IMG/VR virus record: IMGVR_UViG_3300043449_000688
Coordinates: 1 to 39,937 of that record
Reading direction: 5' to 3' (one strand)
From: a virus
Length of the DNA stretch: 39,937 bases
Part shown: one piece after another, positions 11,520-19,170 of the stretch
How positions within the stretch are numbered: the first letter of the stretch is position 1
Layout of the letters: each line of letters begins with the position of its first letter
Program-made: the position numbers and the translations under genes
The notes under the pieces: model-generated
Seen by the model: only the letters and a program-made list of their open reading frames with translations
What the model was told of the DNA's origin: nothing
Database searches by the model: none

Positions 11520-13958
11520 ATGTCTGGCCCATCGGGCGCAATCCCCGCGTCCCCTTCTCCACCTTGTTGCCGAACGGAGGACGATCAGCTCGCCCTGGAG
11601 CAGGAGATGCTGCAGCTGGGGGCGGATCGTATCAGCCTGCTCACCAACCGCCGCCGCCTGTTGCGCATGGAGTCCCTGTCCAACTACGGGCAGAGCCTCA
11701 CCGTTGCAGGCATCGACCAGGTGATTGACGTCCTGCGCTATCACCGTCGTCAGATCAGAGATGGGGGAGCAGGCCCCCGCTACGCCCACCTGCAGCCCCT
11801 GCTTCAGCTGGCCCCGCACAAGGTGGCTGCTGTCGCCTTGCGGGTGATCGTTGACTCCATCACCCAGGTCAGCAAGCAGCACGCCCTTGCCTACGAGGTG
11901 GCGGACAAGCTGTGGATGGAGACCATGCTGGCCCGGGCCACCATGTGGGAGCGGAAGAACCACAAGCAGCGCCGGATGCGGTTGAAGTGCAAGACCGCCG
12001 ACATCCTGCGCATGAAGAACACCATCATCTGGACCCCGCAGGAGCGGCTGAGTGTTGGTGTCTTCCTGATCCAGCTCATTGCCCAATACACCGGGCTGAT
12101 CGCTGTCACCTTGGAGCAGAGCGCCTGTCGCAAGGTGCGCAGGGTGCGAGCCACTGATGCCTGCATCGCCTGGATCCGGGAGATGGAGGAGCAGGACAAG
12201 ATGCTCTGCCCCTTCACCCTGCCAATGGTGATACCGCCGCGGCCATGGGAAGGGGTGATGGAAGGTGGCTACCTCAATGCCATGCACATCAACCCCACCT
12301 TGATGAAGGAGGACCCGGAGCTGGTGGCCGCCAAGGTCACAGGCACTGAGCCCTTCATCCAAGCTGCCAACCACCAGCAGTCAGTGCCGTACCGGGTGAA
12401 TGGCTGGGTGCTGGAGCAGCTGCAGCTGGCATGGGACAAGGGCCTGGAGATCGGATCACTCATGCCACGTGAAGGGTGGGAGGTGCCGCCCTACCCCAAG
12501 CACCTGCCTGATGACCACCCCGACGTGACGCAGTGGAAGTTCAACGCACGCCAGATCCATGACCGCAACGACAAGACCAGGAACAAGCGCATCGCTACAG
12601 CCAAGCTGCTGTGGGTGGCACGGCGGATGGAGAGCGAGCCATCCATCTGGTTCCCCATGCAGCTGGACTTCAGGGGTAGGTATTACTACCGGCCTGGGTT
12701 CCTCAACCCACAAGGCAGCGACATGGCCAGGGCCCTGCTGCTGTTCGCCAATGGCACGCCCATCACCACCGACGAGGAGGCCAACTGGCTGCGCATCCAT
12801 GGCGCCAACTGCTACGGGTACAGCAAGACCAGCTGGCAAGCACGGCTGGACTGGGTGCATGAACACCAGCTAGAGATCGAGGCGACAGGTCGTGATCCCT
12901 GGCGGACGGTTGAGTTCTGGTCCAGGGCTGACGACCCGTGGCAGTTCCTTTCTTTCTGTCGCACGTACCAGGAGTTCAGCCACCAGGGCTACGGCTACAT
13001 CTGCCACCTGCCTGTCGTCCTGGACTGCACCTGCTCTGGCATCCAGCACTACGCCGCACTGCTCCGCTCTGAGGAGATGGCGCAGCTGGTGAACCTACTC
13101 CCGTCAGAGCAACCGCAGGACATCTACACCGTGGTGCTGAACCGGGTGCTGGCCCAGGTGCGCAAGGACGCAGAGGATGGCGACCCTCATGCCACCAGCT
13201 GGTTGCAGCTGCAGCCTGATCGCTCACTGCTCAAGCCCGTGGTGATGACCACGCCGTACTCAGCCACACGTCGGGCGATCTTTGGGTTCTGCCAGAGCTG
13301 GGCCTTTGATCGCACGGTTGAGCTGTACGGCATGGATGGCTGGTGCTTCAAGAAGGGAGCAATGGCAGCCATGCACTACATGACCACCATCGTCTGTCGA
13401 GAGACGGCGGAGGTGATCGGCCCAGCCAAGAAGGCGATGCACTGGCTGAAGCAGGTGGGTCGGCTGGCTGGTGAGCACGACATCGAGCTGTCGTGGACTG
13501 CGCCGTCAGGGCTACCGGTTCACCAGAGGTACATGGACTACCGAGGCGTGCGCATCAAGCTGCATCACCTGTCCCCGGTGTCGATGGACCTGCTGTCCAA
13601 CCACATCCCCGATGGGCTCAGCCCCAAGCGGATGGGCAATGGGCTCAGCCCCAATGTCATCCATTCACTGGACGCCAGTCACATGGCGTTGTCCACCATC
13701 GACGCCTTCAGCAATGGCGTACACAACCTGGGAGGAATCCATGATTGCTTCAGCACGACCCCCGCCGAGATGGCACAGGTGCGCAACTCAGTGCGCAATG
13801 CCTTTGCTGCCATGTACCAGCACGACTGGTTCTCCACCATCACTGGTGAACTTCTGCGACAGATCCCCCTGGATCTTCAGCACAAGCTTGCCCCTGTTCC
13901 CAAACTATCCCGGCTGGACGTCACCACTGTTCAGCACGCTGACTACTTCATCACATGA
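11520..13958 (+). CDS. T7-type single-subunit DNA-dependent RNA polymerase
   Basis: 812 aa (T7 gp1 883). The catalytic set is intact: D502 in VLDCTCSGIQHY (T7 D537), R568 and K572 in RSLLKPVVMT (T7 R627, K631), Y580 in TTPYS (T7 Y639) and D742 in GIHDCFST (T7 D812). The QLALEQE near residue 25 aligns with T7 LAREQLALEHE, so the N-terminal domain is short but complete. ATG 11520 has no Shine-Dalgarno; an internal ATG at 11607 behind a GGAG is a less likely alternative because it would cut into the conserved start. It transcribes the replication and virion genes. It follows the attP, as in other cyanopodoviruses. Confidence 0.96.
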   Translation: MSGPSGAIPASPSPPCCRTEDDQLALEQEMLQLGADRISLLTNRRRLLRMESLSNYGQSLTVAGIDQVIDVLRYHRRQIRDGGAGPRYAHLQPLLQLAPHKVAAVALRVIVDSITQVSKQHALAYEVADKLWMETMLARATMWERKNHKQRRMRLKCKTADILRMKNTIIWTPQERLSVGVFLIQLIAQYTGLIAVTLEQSACRKVRRVRATDACIAWIREMEEQDKMLCPFTLPMVIPPRPWEGVMEGGYLNAMHINPTLMKEDPELVAAKVTGTEPFIQAANHQQSVPYRVNGWVLEQLQLAWDKGLEIGSLMPREGWEVPPYPKHLPDDHPDVTQWKFNARQIHDRNDKTRNKRIATAKLLWVARRMESEPSIWFPMQLDFRGRYYYRPGFLNPQGSDMARALLLFANGTPITTDEEANWLRIHGANCYGYSKTSWQARLDWVHEHQLEIEATGRDPWRTVEFWSRADDPWQFLSFCRTYQEFSHQGYGYICHLPVVLDCTCSGIQHYAALLRSEEMAQLVNLLPSEQPQDIYTVVLNRVLAQVRKDAEDGDPHATSWLQLQPDRSLLKPVVMTTPYSATRRAIFGFCQSWAFDRTVELYGMDGWCFKKGAMAAMHYMTTIVCRETAEVIGPAKKAMHWLKQVGRLAGEHDIELSWTAPSGLPVHQRYMDYRGVRIKLHHLSPVSMDLLSNHIPDGLSPKRMGNGLSPNVIHSLDASHMALSTIDAFSNGVHNLGGIHDCFSTTPAEMAQVRNSVRNAFAAMYQHDWFSTITGELLRQIPLDLQHKLAPVPKLSRLDVTTVQHADYFIT

Positions 13959-14587
13959 GCAACTACAACCTGATCGACAAGATCCGCCTGACCACCCCGA
14001 CCTGCAAGTTCCAGTACCCCAAGCTCATCGAGCCTGAGACCAAGTTCAACCCTGAAGGTGCCTACAAGATCACCTGCCTGATCGACCCCAGCGATGCCGA
14101 CCCCGTGGCCACCGCCTTGGATCAGCTGCTGGAGAAGCACAAGGAATCCCTTAAGGCCCAAGCCCCATCCCAGAAGTTCAAGCTGGCTGACCTGCCCTGG
14201 GCTTTTGAGGAGATCGACGGCACGCCTTACTTCGTCGTGAAGGCGAAGATGAAAGCCAAAGGCATCGACCGTGATGGCCGTGCCTGGACCAGTGCACCTG
14301 CCCTGTTCGATGCCAAGGGCCGGGCAGTCAAGGACCGTGACTCCCTCAAGGGAATGTGGAACGGCACCGTCGGCAAGGTGTCCTTTGAAGCCTGCCCCTT
14401 CTATCAAGCTGCCATTGGTGCTGGCATTACCCTGCGCCTCAAGGCCGTCCAGGTGATCAGCCTGGTTGAGAGTGGTGGCAGCGCAGAGAGCTACGGCTTC
14501 GGAGAAGAGGACGGCTGGTCGCCCAGCCAGGAGGCGGCGGTCCCGTTCGATGCCAGTGGCACCGGACTTGAGGATGCCGACTTCTAG
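13955..14587 (+). CDS. Single-stranded DNA-binding protein (T7 gp2.5-like)
   Basis: 210 aa (T7 gp2.5 232). Overlaps the RNA polymerase stop by ATGA. The OB-fold region begins KIRLTTPTCKFQYPKLIEPE, with PEGAYKITCLI as a core strand; the C-terminus is acidic and ends in Phe (GLEDADF), the hallmark tail by which gp2.5 contacts replisome partners. Protects ssDNA and coordinates primase-helicase. With no phage polymerase visible, its tail must meet host enzymes or the phage helicase only. Confidence 0.9.
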   Translation: MSNYNLIDKIRLTTPTCKFQYPKLIEPETKFNPEGAYKITCLIDPSDADPVATALDQLLEKHKESLKAQAPSQKFKLADLPWAFEEIDGTPYFVVKAKMKAKGIDRDGRAWTSAPALFDAKGRAVKDRDSLKGMWNGTVGKVSFEACPFYQAAIGAGITLRLKAVQVISLVESGGSAESYGFGEEDGWSPSQEAAVPFDASGTGLEDADF

Positions 14588-14957
14588 GTACCGCTCCAAG
14601 TTTGAAGCGGCAGTCGCTGCCTCATTAAACAAACGGGGCCTTCCCTTTAATTACGAAGGGCAGGCCCTGCCTTACAAGATCGAAGCTGTCTACACACCGG
14701 ACTTCATCCTGCCCAATGGGGTGATCGTGGAGACCAAGGGCCTGTTCGATTCCGACGACCGTCGCAAGATGGTTGCCGTGAAGGACCAGCACCCTCACCT
14801 TGACATCCGCCTTTGCTTCATGAAGGCAGACGTCAAGCTCTCACGTGCACCCCGTTCCCTCACGTATTGGCAGTGGGCGGAGCGGCAGGGCTTCCTCTGG
14901 TGTGAAGGCCACATACCCACCACCTGGTTCGATGCCATCCAAGTTCCTCAAGCATGA
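14574..14957 (+). CDS. Endonuclease I, Holliday-junction resolvase (T7 gp3-like)
   Basis: 127 aa from ATG 14574 (behind GAGG), overlapping the SSB gene by 14 bases; T7 gp3 is 149 aa. Motifs: SKFEAAVAASL (Glu of the active site), YTPDFILPNG (Asp) and VETKG (Glu and Lys), equivalent to T7 E20, D55, E65, K67. Resolves branched DNA before packaging and helps degrade host DNA. Overlaps the next gene by 26 bases. Confidence 0.92.
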   Translation: MPTSRYRSKFEAAVAASLNKRGLPFNYEGQALPYKIEAVYTPDFILPNGVIVETKGLFDSDDRRKMVAVKDQHPHLDIRLCFMKADVKLSRAPRSLTYWQWAERQGFLWCEGHIPTTWFDAIQVPQA

Positions 14958-16542
14958 GCCGTGTCCCGAGTGCGGGAGCAAGGACAACTTCGCCCGCTAC
15001 GACGACGGCCACGGTCACTGCTTTGGGTGCGGCCATCAAGATCAACCACCACGTGATGCACCACCCCCACGCATGGCACCACTGCCACCACCCAAGACAC
15101 CGCTGATTGAGTTCATCTCCATCAAGGCCCTGAACAAACGGGGCATCTCTGAGGAGACCTGCAAGCTGTTCAACTACGGCACGTCCACCATGCGCGGCCA
15201 ACCCGTGCAGGTGGCTGAGTACCGCAACCAGAAGGGTGACGTCGCTGCCCAGCACGTCCGCTTCCCGGACAAGAAGTTCAGCTGGACAGGGGATACATCC
15301 AACATGCAGCTATGGGGCCAGCACCTGTGGCGTCAACACCACGGCAGCGGCACCAACCTCTTTGTCACCGTGACAGAGGGAGAGATCGACTGCATGTCAG
15401 TCAGCCAGGCGCAAGGCAACAAGTACCCGGTGGTCTCCCTGCCCAACGGTGCCCAGTCCGCCAAGAAGTACCTGGCTGCCAATGCCACCTGGCTGTCGCA
15501 GTTCAGCCGCATCGTGCTGTGCTTCGACAACGATGAGCCTGGCCGCCAGGCTGCAGAAGAGGCGCTGACAATCCTGCCGCTGGGCAAGGTGGCCATCTGT
15601 CACCTGCCTCGTAAGGATGCCAACGAGATGCTGCAGGCAGGCGAAGGCCAGCAGCTGCGTGACCTGCTGTGGAAGGCCACCCCTTCCCGCCCGGATGGGA
15701 TCGTCAATGCCGCTGAGCTATGGGATGAACTCATCCGCCCTGGCGCTACGGCGGTGTGCTCCTACCCCTGGCCCCAGTTGGATCGCATGACCCATGGGTT
15801 CAGGAAGGGGGAGATGACGACGCTTGCTGCTGGCTCTGGCATCGGCAAGTCATCCATCTGCAGGCACATCGCCCATCACTTCCTGCGCAACGGGATGAAG
15901 GTGGGCTACATCGCCCTGGAGGAATCCATCCAGCGCACCATGCAAGGCATCGTGGGTCTGGAGCTGAGCAAGCCCATCCACCTGGACCCGGGCCTGGCCA
16001 CTGAGGCGGAGGTACGGCAAGGCTTTGACAAGGTGTTCGGCACCGGTCGCTGCCTGCTGTACGACCACTTCGGATCCATGGACCCGGACCACCTGATCAA
16101 CAAGATCCGGTACCTGGCTGATGGCGAAGGCGCTGACCTGGTGGTGCTGGACCACCTGACCATCGTGATCAGTGGGCTCACTGACCTGGATGAACGCCGT
16201 GCCATCGACGTCACCTGCACCAAGTTGCGCCAAGTCGTGGAGCAGACAGGTGTCGGCCTGATCCTGGTGTCCCATCTCAAGCGGCCAGAAGGCCGCGGCC
16301 ATGAGGAGGGGGCACAGACTTCCCTGTCCCAGCTGCGTGGCAGCCATGCCATTGCACAGCTGTCGGACATGGTGATCGGAGCGGAGCGCAACCAGCAAGG
16401 CGATCCCTCTGAACGCAACGAGTTGCAGCTGCGTGTTCTCAAGAACCGCTTCTCGGGTACCACCGGCCTGGTGGACAAGCTGCTTTACGACCAAGACACC
16501 GGGCGCCTTGTCGTCCCCATGTCCTCCTACTTCGGAACCTAA
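14932..16542 (+). CDS. DNA primase-helicase (T7 gp4-like)
   Basis: 536 aa from ATG 14932 (T7 gp4 566). N-terminal zinc ribbon C11, C14, C30, C33; Toprim primase motifs VTEGEIDCMS and LCFDNDEPGR; RecA-like helicase with Walker A GSGIGKS (301-307) and Walker B LVVLDHL; late motif LRGSHAIAQLSD. It unwinds the fork and makes primers. In T7 it works with gp5 polymerase, which is not encoded here. An upstream in-frame start (14845) is discarded because it lies deep in the gp3 gene. Confidence 0.95.
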   Translation: MPSKFLKHEPCPECGSKDNFARYDDGHGHCFGCGHQDQPPRDAPPPRMAPLPPPKTPLIEFISIKALNKRGISEETCKLFNYGTSTMRGQPVQVAEYRNQKGDVAAQHVRFPDKKFSWTGDTSNMQLWGQHLWRQHHGSGTNLFVTVTEGEIDCMSVSQAQGNKYPVVSLPNGAQSAKKYLAANATWLSQFSRIVLCFDNDEPGRQAAEEALTILPLGKVAICHLPRKDANEMLQAGEGQQLRDLLWKATPSRPDGIVNAAELWDELIRPGATAVCSYPWPQLDRMTHGFRKGEMTTLAAGSGIGKSSICRHIAHHFLRNGMKVGYIALEESIQRTMQGIVGLELSKPIHLDPGLATEAEVRQGFDKVFGTGRCLLYDHFGSMDPDHLINKIRYLADGEGADLVVLDHLTIVISGLTDLDERRAIDVTCTKLRQVVEQTGVGLILVSHLKRPEGRGHEEGAQTSLSQLRGSHAIAQLSDMVIGAERNQQGDPSERNELQLRVLKNRFSGTTGLVDKLLYDQDTGRLVVPMSSYFGT

Positions 16543-16748
16543 TGAACTGCCCCGCCTGTGGTCACGGCACCACCCGTGTGCTCAACACCCGCCACGACAC
16601 CGCTGAAAGCATCATCCGCCAACGCATCTGCCAAGGCTGCGCCCACTACTTCCACACCGTGGAGGTGGACCTGAAGCCTGGCTCTGTGTACTGGACCGGC
16701 AAGACCATGGCCCGGCATGACGGGGCCAAGCACATCAAGATCTCCTGA
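16542..16748 (+). CDS. NrdR-like zinc-ribbon protein
   Basis: 68 aa, coupled to gp4 by TAATG. Four-Cys ribbon C3, C6, C30, C33 with TTRVLNTRHD and IIRQRICQGCAHYFHTVE between and after, close to the N-terminal zinc domain of the ribonucleotide-reductase repressor NrdR but without its ATP-cone. It may be a DNA-binding regulator or accessory. No ribonucleotide reductase gene is present in the window, so it would have to act on the host's. Confidence 0.75.
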   Translation: MNCPACGHGTTRVLNTRHDTAESIIRQRICQGCAHYFHTVEVDLKPGSVYWTGKTMARHDGAKHIKIS

Positions 16749-17032
16749 TGGCTGACGAGCGCCCCTCCTATTGGTCCACCCCTGACCGCAAGACCAGCAT
16801 CACCGTCGTCCACTACAAGGACAGCAGTGCCACCGGCTTTGTGGTCTTCACTGAAGGCAAGACGGCACAGCTCTGTGCCACTGCCAACGAAGCAGCCAAG
16901 GCCATCAAGTGGCCAGGCAACCTGCCAACTGGGGCGGCTGCCCGAGAGTTCCTGGGCCACTGGGGCTACGTGCCACCGGCCAAGAAGCAGCCCACGCCTG
17001 AGCCCAACGACAACACCAAAACCATCATCTGA
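16748..17032 (+). CDS. Hypothetical protein in the replication block
   Basis: 94 aa, coupled by TGATG to the zinc-ribbon gene. Beta-rich middle (ITVVHYKDSSATGFVVF) and a disordered Pro/Lys tail (PPAKKQPTPEPNDNTK). It sits where T7-like phages carry gene 5 (DNA polymerase) between gp4 and gp6, but has no polymerase motif and is ten times too small. Function unknown. Confidence 0.7.
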   Translation: MADERPSYWSTPDRKTSITVVHYKDSSATGFVVFTEGKTAQLCATANEAAKAIKWPGNLPTGAAAREFLGHWGYVPPAKKQPTPEPNDNTKTII

Positions 17033-17035
17033 ACC

Positions 17036-17794
17036 ATGACACTGCTGATTGATGCTGACTGGCTGGTCCACTCCGCTTGCGCGGCGTGCGAGTGCGACAT
17101 CCGATGGGATGAATGGGTCAACACCCTGCACCTAGAGCAGTCCGACGTGAAGGACTTCGTCTCGATGCGGGTATCGCAATGGCGGGACCTGACCCGTGAT
17201 GACGAGGTGGTGATGTGCTTCTCCGACTACCCCACCTTCCGGCATGACATACACCAGGAGTACAAGGCCAACCGGATTGGCAAGCGCAAGCCCCTGGGCC
17301 TGCGAGACATTCGCAAATGGGTAGGCGAGAACTACGAGAGCAGGGTGTGCGCTGGCCTGGAGGCTGACGACACCATGGCCCTGCTGGCTACTGGTGGGAT
17401 GTACACCAACCCAATCATCGTCTCCATCGACAAGGACATGCGGACGGTCCCCTGCTCACTGCTGGCCGGGGATCAAGTGGAGACTGTCACCCTGCTGGAA
17501 GCCAACCGCACCTGGATGAAGCAGGCATTGACTGGTGACACGTCGGACAACTACCCCGGGATCAAAGGCGTGGGCCCGGTTAGCGCAGAGAAGATCCTGG
17601 GTCCGGCCAGCACCTTGCCGGAGATGTGGGAGACCGTGGTTGTTGCCTACCAAAAGGCGGGGCGAACCATGATGGATGCGCTCATGAACGCACGCATGGC
17701 CAGGATCCTGCGCCATGGCGACTATGACTTTCAGACTGGAGAGATCCAGTTGTGGGACCCCGACCGTGACCCTGCGATGAAGACCAATGGATGA
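17036..17794 (+). CDS. 5'-3' exonuclease (T7 gp6 / flap-nuclease family)
   Basis: 252 aa (T7 gp6 300). Metal-site acids appear in LLIDADWL, CFSDYPTFRHD, LEADDTMALLA and SIDKDMRT, and the helix-hairpin-helix motif in GDTSDNYPGIKGVGPVSA. Removes RNA primers and degrades host DNA to feed phage synthesis. Four bases after the preceding stop; overlaps the next gene by 8. Confidence 0.92.
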   Translation: MTLLIDADWLVHSACAACECDIRWDEWVNTLHLEQSDVKDFVSMRVSQWRDLTRDDEVVMCFSDYPTFRHDIHQEYKANRIGKRKPLGLRDIRKWVGENYESRVCAGLEADDTMALLATGGMYTNPIIVSIDKDMRTVPCSLLAGDQVETVTLLEANRTWMKQALTGDTSDNYPGIKGVGPVSAEKILGPASTLPEMWETVVVAYQKAGRTMMDALMNARMARILRHGDYDFQTGEIQLWDPDRDPAMKTNG

Positions 17795-17969
17795 CGACAC
17801 CCTCTGGCCCCCGATTGATGAGGCCCTGATCAAGAAACTGGATCAGACATTCCCGGACAAATGCCCGGACATCACTGACCGGAAGCGGGCAATCTGGATG
17901 AACGCTGGCGCCCGCAAAGTGGTCCGCATGTTGCAGGCCGTTTATCTTGAGCAGCAAGAGCTGGTCTGA
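17787..17969 (+). CDS. Conserved small protein between exonuclease and virion block
   Basis: 60 aa from ATG 17787. CPDITDRKRAIWMNAGARKVV followed by a VRMLQAVYLEQQ helix is the IWxxAGxRxVV pattern I remember in cyanopodovirus proteins at this exact position. Acidic N-terminus. Function unknown; its conserved position suggests a role at the switch from replication to morphogenesis. Confidence 0.7.
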   Translation: MDDDTLWPPIDEALIKKLDQTFPDKCPDITDRKRAIWMNAGARKVVRMLQAVYLEQQELV

Positions 17970-17971
17970 TC

Positions 17972-18259
17972 ATGTGCTCCAAACCCAAGATCCCCAAGCC
18001 TGACACCAGGTTGCAGGAGCAAAGCCTGGAGCTGCAGAAAGAGCAGCTGCAGATGGCCAAGGAGAACTCGCGCCAGCAGAACGCCATGGCCATCCGCAAC
18101 ATGCAGATGGCTTACGCACCCCCGCCACCCAAGCCCAACCCCACGGCACAGGTGGCGGCACTGCCGTTGGATTCCGGTGACCGCATGGTGTACCGGGGCA
18201 CAGGGCGTCGTCGGCTGCGGACTGACAGGTCCTATTCCACCCTCGCCATTCCCAGGTAA
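17972..18259 (+). CDS. Virion-block protein, T7 gp7.3-like candidate
   Basis: 95 aa. Starts MCSKPKIPKPDTRLQ, then a Gln-rich coiled coil (30-45), PPPPKPNP linker and a basic end GTGRRRLRTDRSYSTLAIPR. T7 gp7.3, a tail/host-range protein just upstream of the portal, has a comparable disordered body and an Arg/Lys/Ser C-terminus, but sequence similarity is low, so the call rests on position and style. Confidence 0.6.
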   Translation: MCSKPKIPKPDTRLQEQSLELQKEQLQMAKENSRQQNAMAIRNMQMAYAPPPPKPNPTAQVAALPLDSGDRMVYRGTGRRRLRTDRSYSTLAIPR

Positions 18260-18264
18260 GAGCC

Positions 18265-18693
18265 ATGTGTACTGGATCCTCTTCCGGCACCAAGACTTTT
18301 CTGTCGTCGCCCCTGTCCATCTTCTCCAAGCCAGTCAGCCCATACGCCAGCAACTACGGCTATGGCGCTGCAAGCGGCCCCTCGGCCATCACTGAGGACG
18401 AGCGGGAGTGGTACATCGGCAATGGCTACGGCGATCCGCTGGCCACCACAGGCGCCACCGCTGCGACGTCTGGTCGATACGTGACGTCCGGTCGCAACAC
18501 GAGCTACATCGAACCAACTGCAGCTAACCCCGGGTACTACCAGGGCGTCGGGACTGAGGCCCGCAATGCCTACCTGCGTGCCCTGGCTGATGCTGATGTT
18601 GTGCGTCAGCAGACGGCCTTGTACTCCTCTGCACCCAAGGCTGCAGGCAGCACCATGACCTACGCCGGTAGCGCCCTCGGTATCCCCGCATAA
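18265..18693 (+). CDS. Virion-block hypothetical protein
   Basis: 142 aa, starting MCTGSSSGTKTF. Rich in Ser, Gly, Ala, Tyr (ASNYGYGAASGPS), low complexity with a helix EARNAYLRALADADVVRQQ. The composition fits a disordered virion protein. Second of three consecutive genes whose products start Met-Cys. Function unknown. Confidence 0.65.
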   Translation: MCTGSSSGTKTFLSSPLSIFSKPVSPYASNYGYGAASGPSAITEDEREWYIGNGYGDPLATTGATAATSGRYVTSGRNTSYIEPTAANPGYYQGVGTEARNAYLRALADADVVRQQTALYSSAPKAAGSTMTYAGSALGIPA

Positions 18694-18699
18694 CAAGCC

Positions 18700-19170
18700 A
18701 TGTGCGTCCCATCCAACGTCAAGCCAGGTCCCGCCAACGTCCCTGCTGGGGCGAAGGGGGCAGCGATGGGGCGCACCCCCGTCTATGCCGAAGGCAAACC
18801 TGAGACCTATGGCAGCAGCATGGCAGCCATGCCAACGGCAGCCAGCGACACCGCAGGTGATGTTTCCCGCGGCGCTGTCGATGTTTCTGGTCGCCGGATG
18901 CCCGTCCTTCCTGAGCAAGCCAGTGACACCGCACGTCGTGCAGTGGCCGGTGAGTTCCGTGGTGCGGGCAAGGACGGCATCCTCAACGAGCCAGGCGGTG
19001 GCAACGGCAAAGGCAAAGGTCCTAAGGAAGACCTAGGCGATGAGCCCGCAGCAGGCAATGCTGGGCGCAGGCGTCGGCGCATTGCACCACGCATCAACGA
19101 ACCGGAAGCTCCCACTCCGGTGTACATGCCGCAGGTCCGTAGGCGCCGCGGCCTAAGCATCCCCCGCTAA
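18700..19170 (+). CDS. Virion-block basic disordered protein
   Basis: 156 aa, starting MCVPSNVKPGPAN. Gly/Ala/Arg-rich, with two Arg runs (GRRRRRIAP, VRRRRGLSIPR). Its C-terminus RRRRGLSIPR echoes the end of the 17972 product (LRTDRSYSTLAIPR), suggesting an ancient duplication or shared C-terminal signal. Coupled to the portal by TAATG. Function unknown; likely a minor head or tail protein. Confidence 0.65.
   Translation: MCVPSNVKPGPANVPAGAKGAAMGRTPVYAEGKPETYGSSMAAMPTAASDTAGDVSRGAVDVSGRRMPVLPEQASDTARRAVAGEFRGAGKDGILNEPGGGNGKGKGPKEDLGDEPAAGNAGRRRRRIAPRINEPEAPTPVYMPQVRRRRGLSIPR

Noticed and set aside
11214-12374. Minus-strand ORF (386 aa) across integrase, att site and RNA polymerase
   Set aside because: Runs antisense through two recognised genes and the tRNA-like segment; no family features.
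16748-17032. Fragment of a degraded DNA polymerase gene
   Set aside because: The 94-aa product has no polymerase or exonuclease motif and looks like an intact, translationally coupled small gene.
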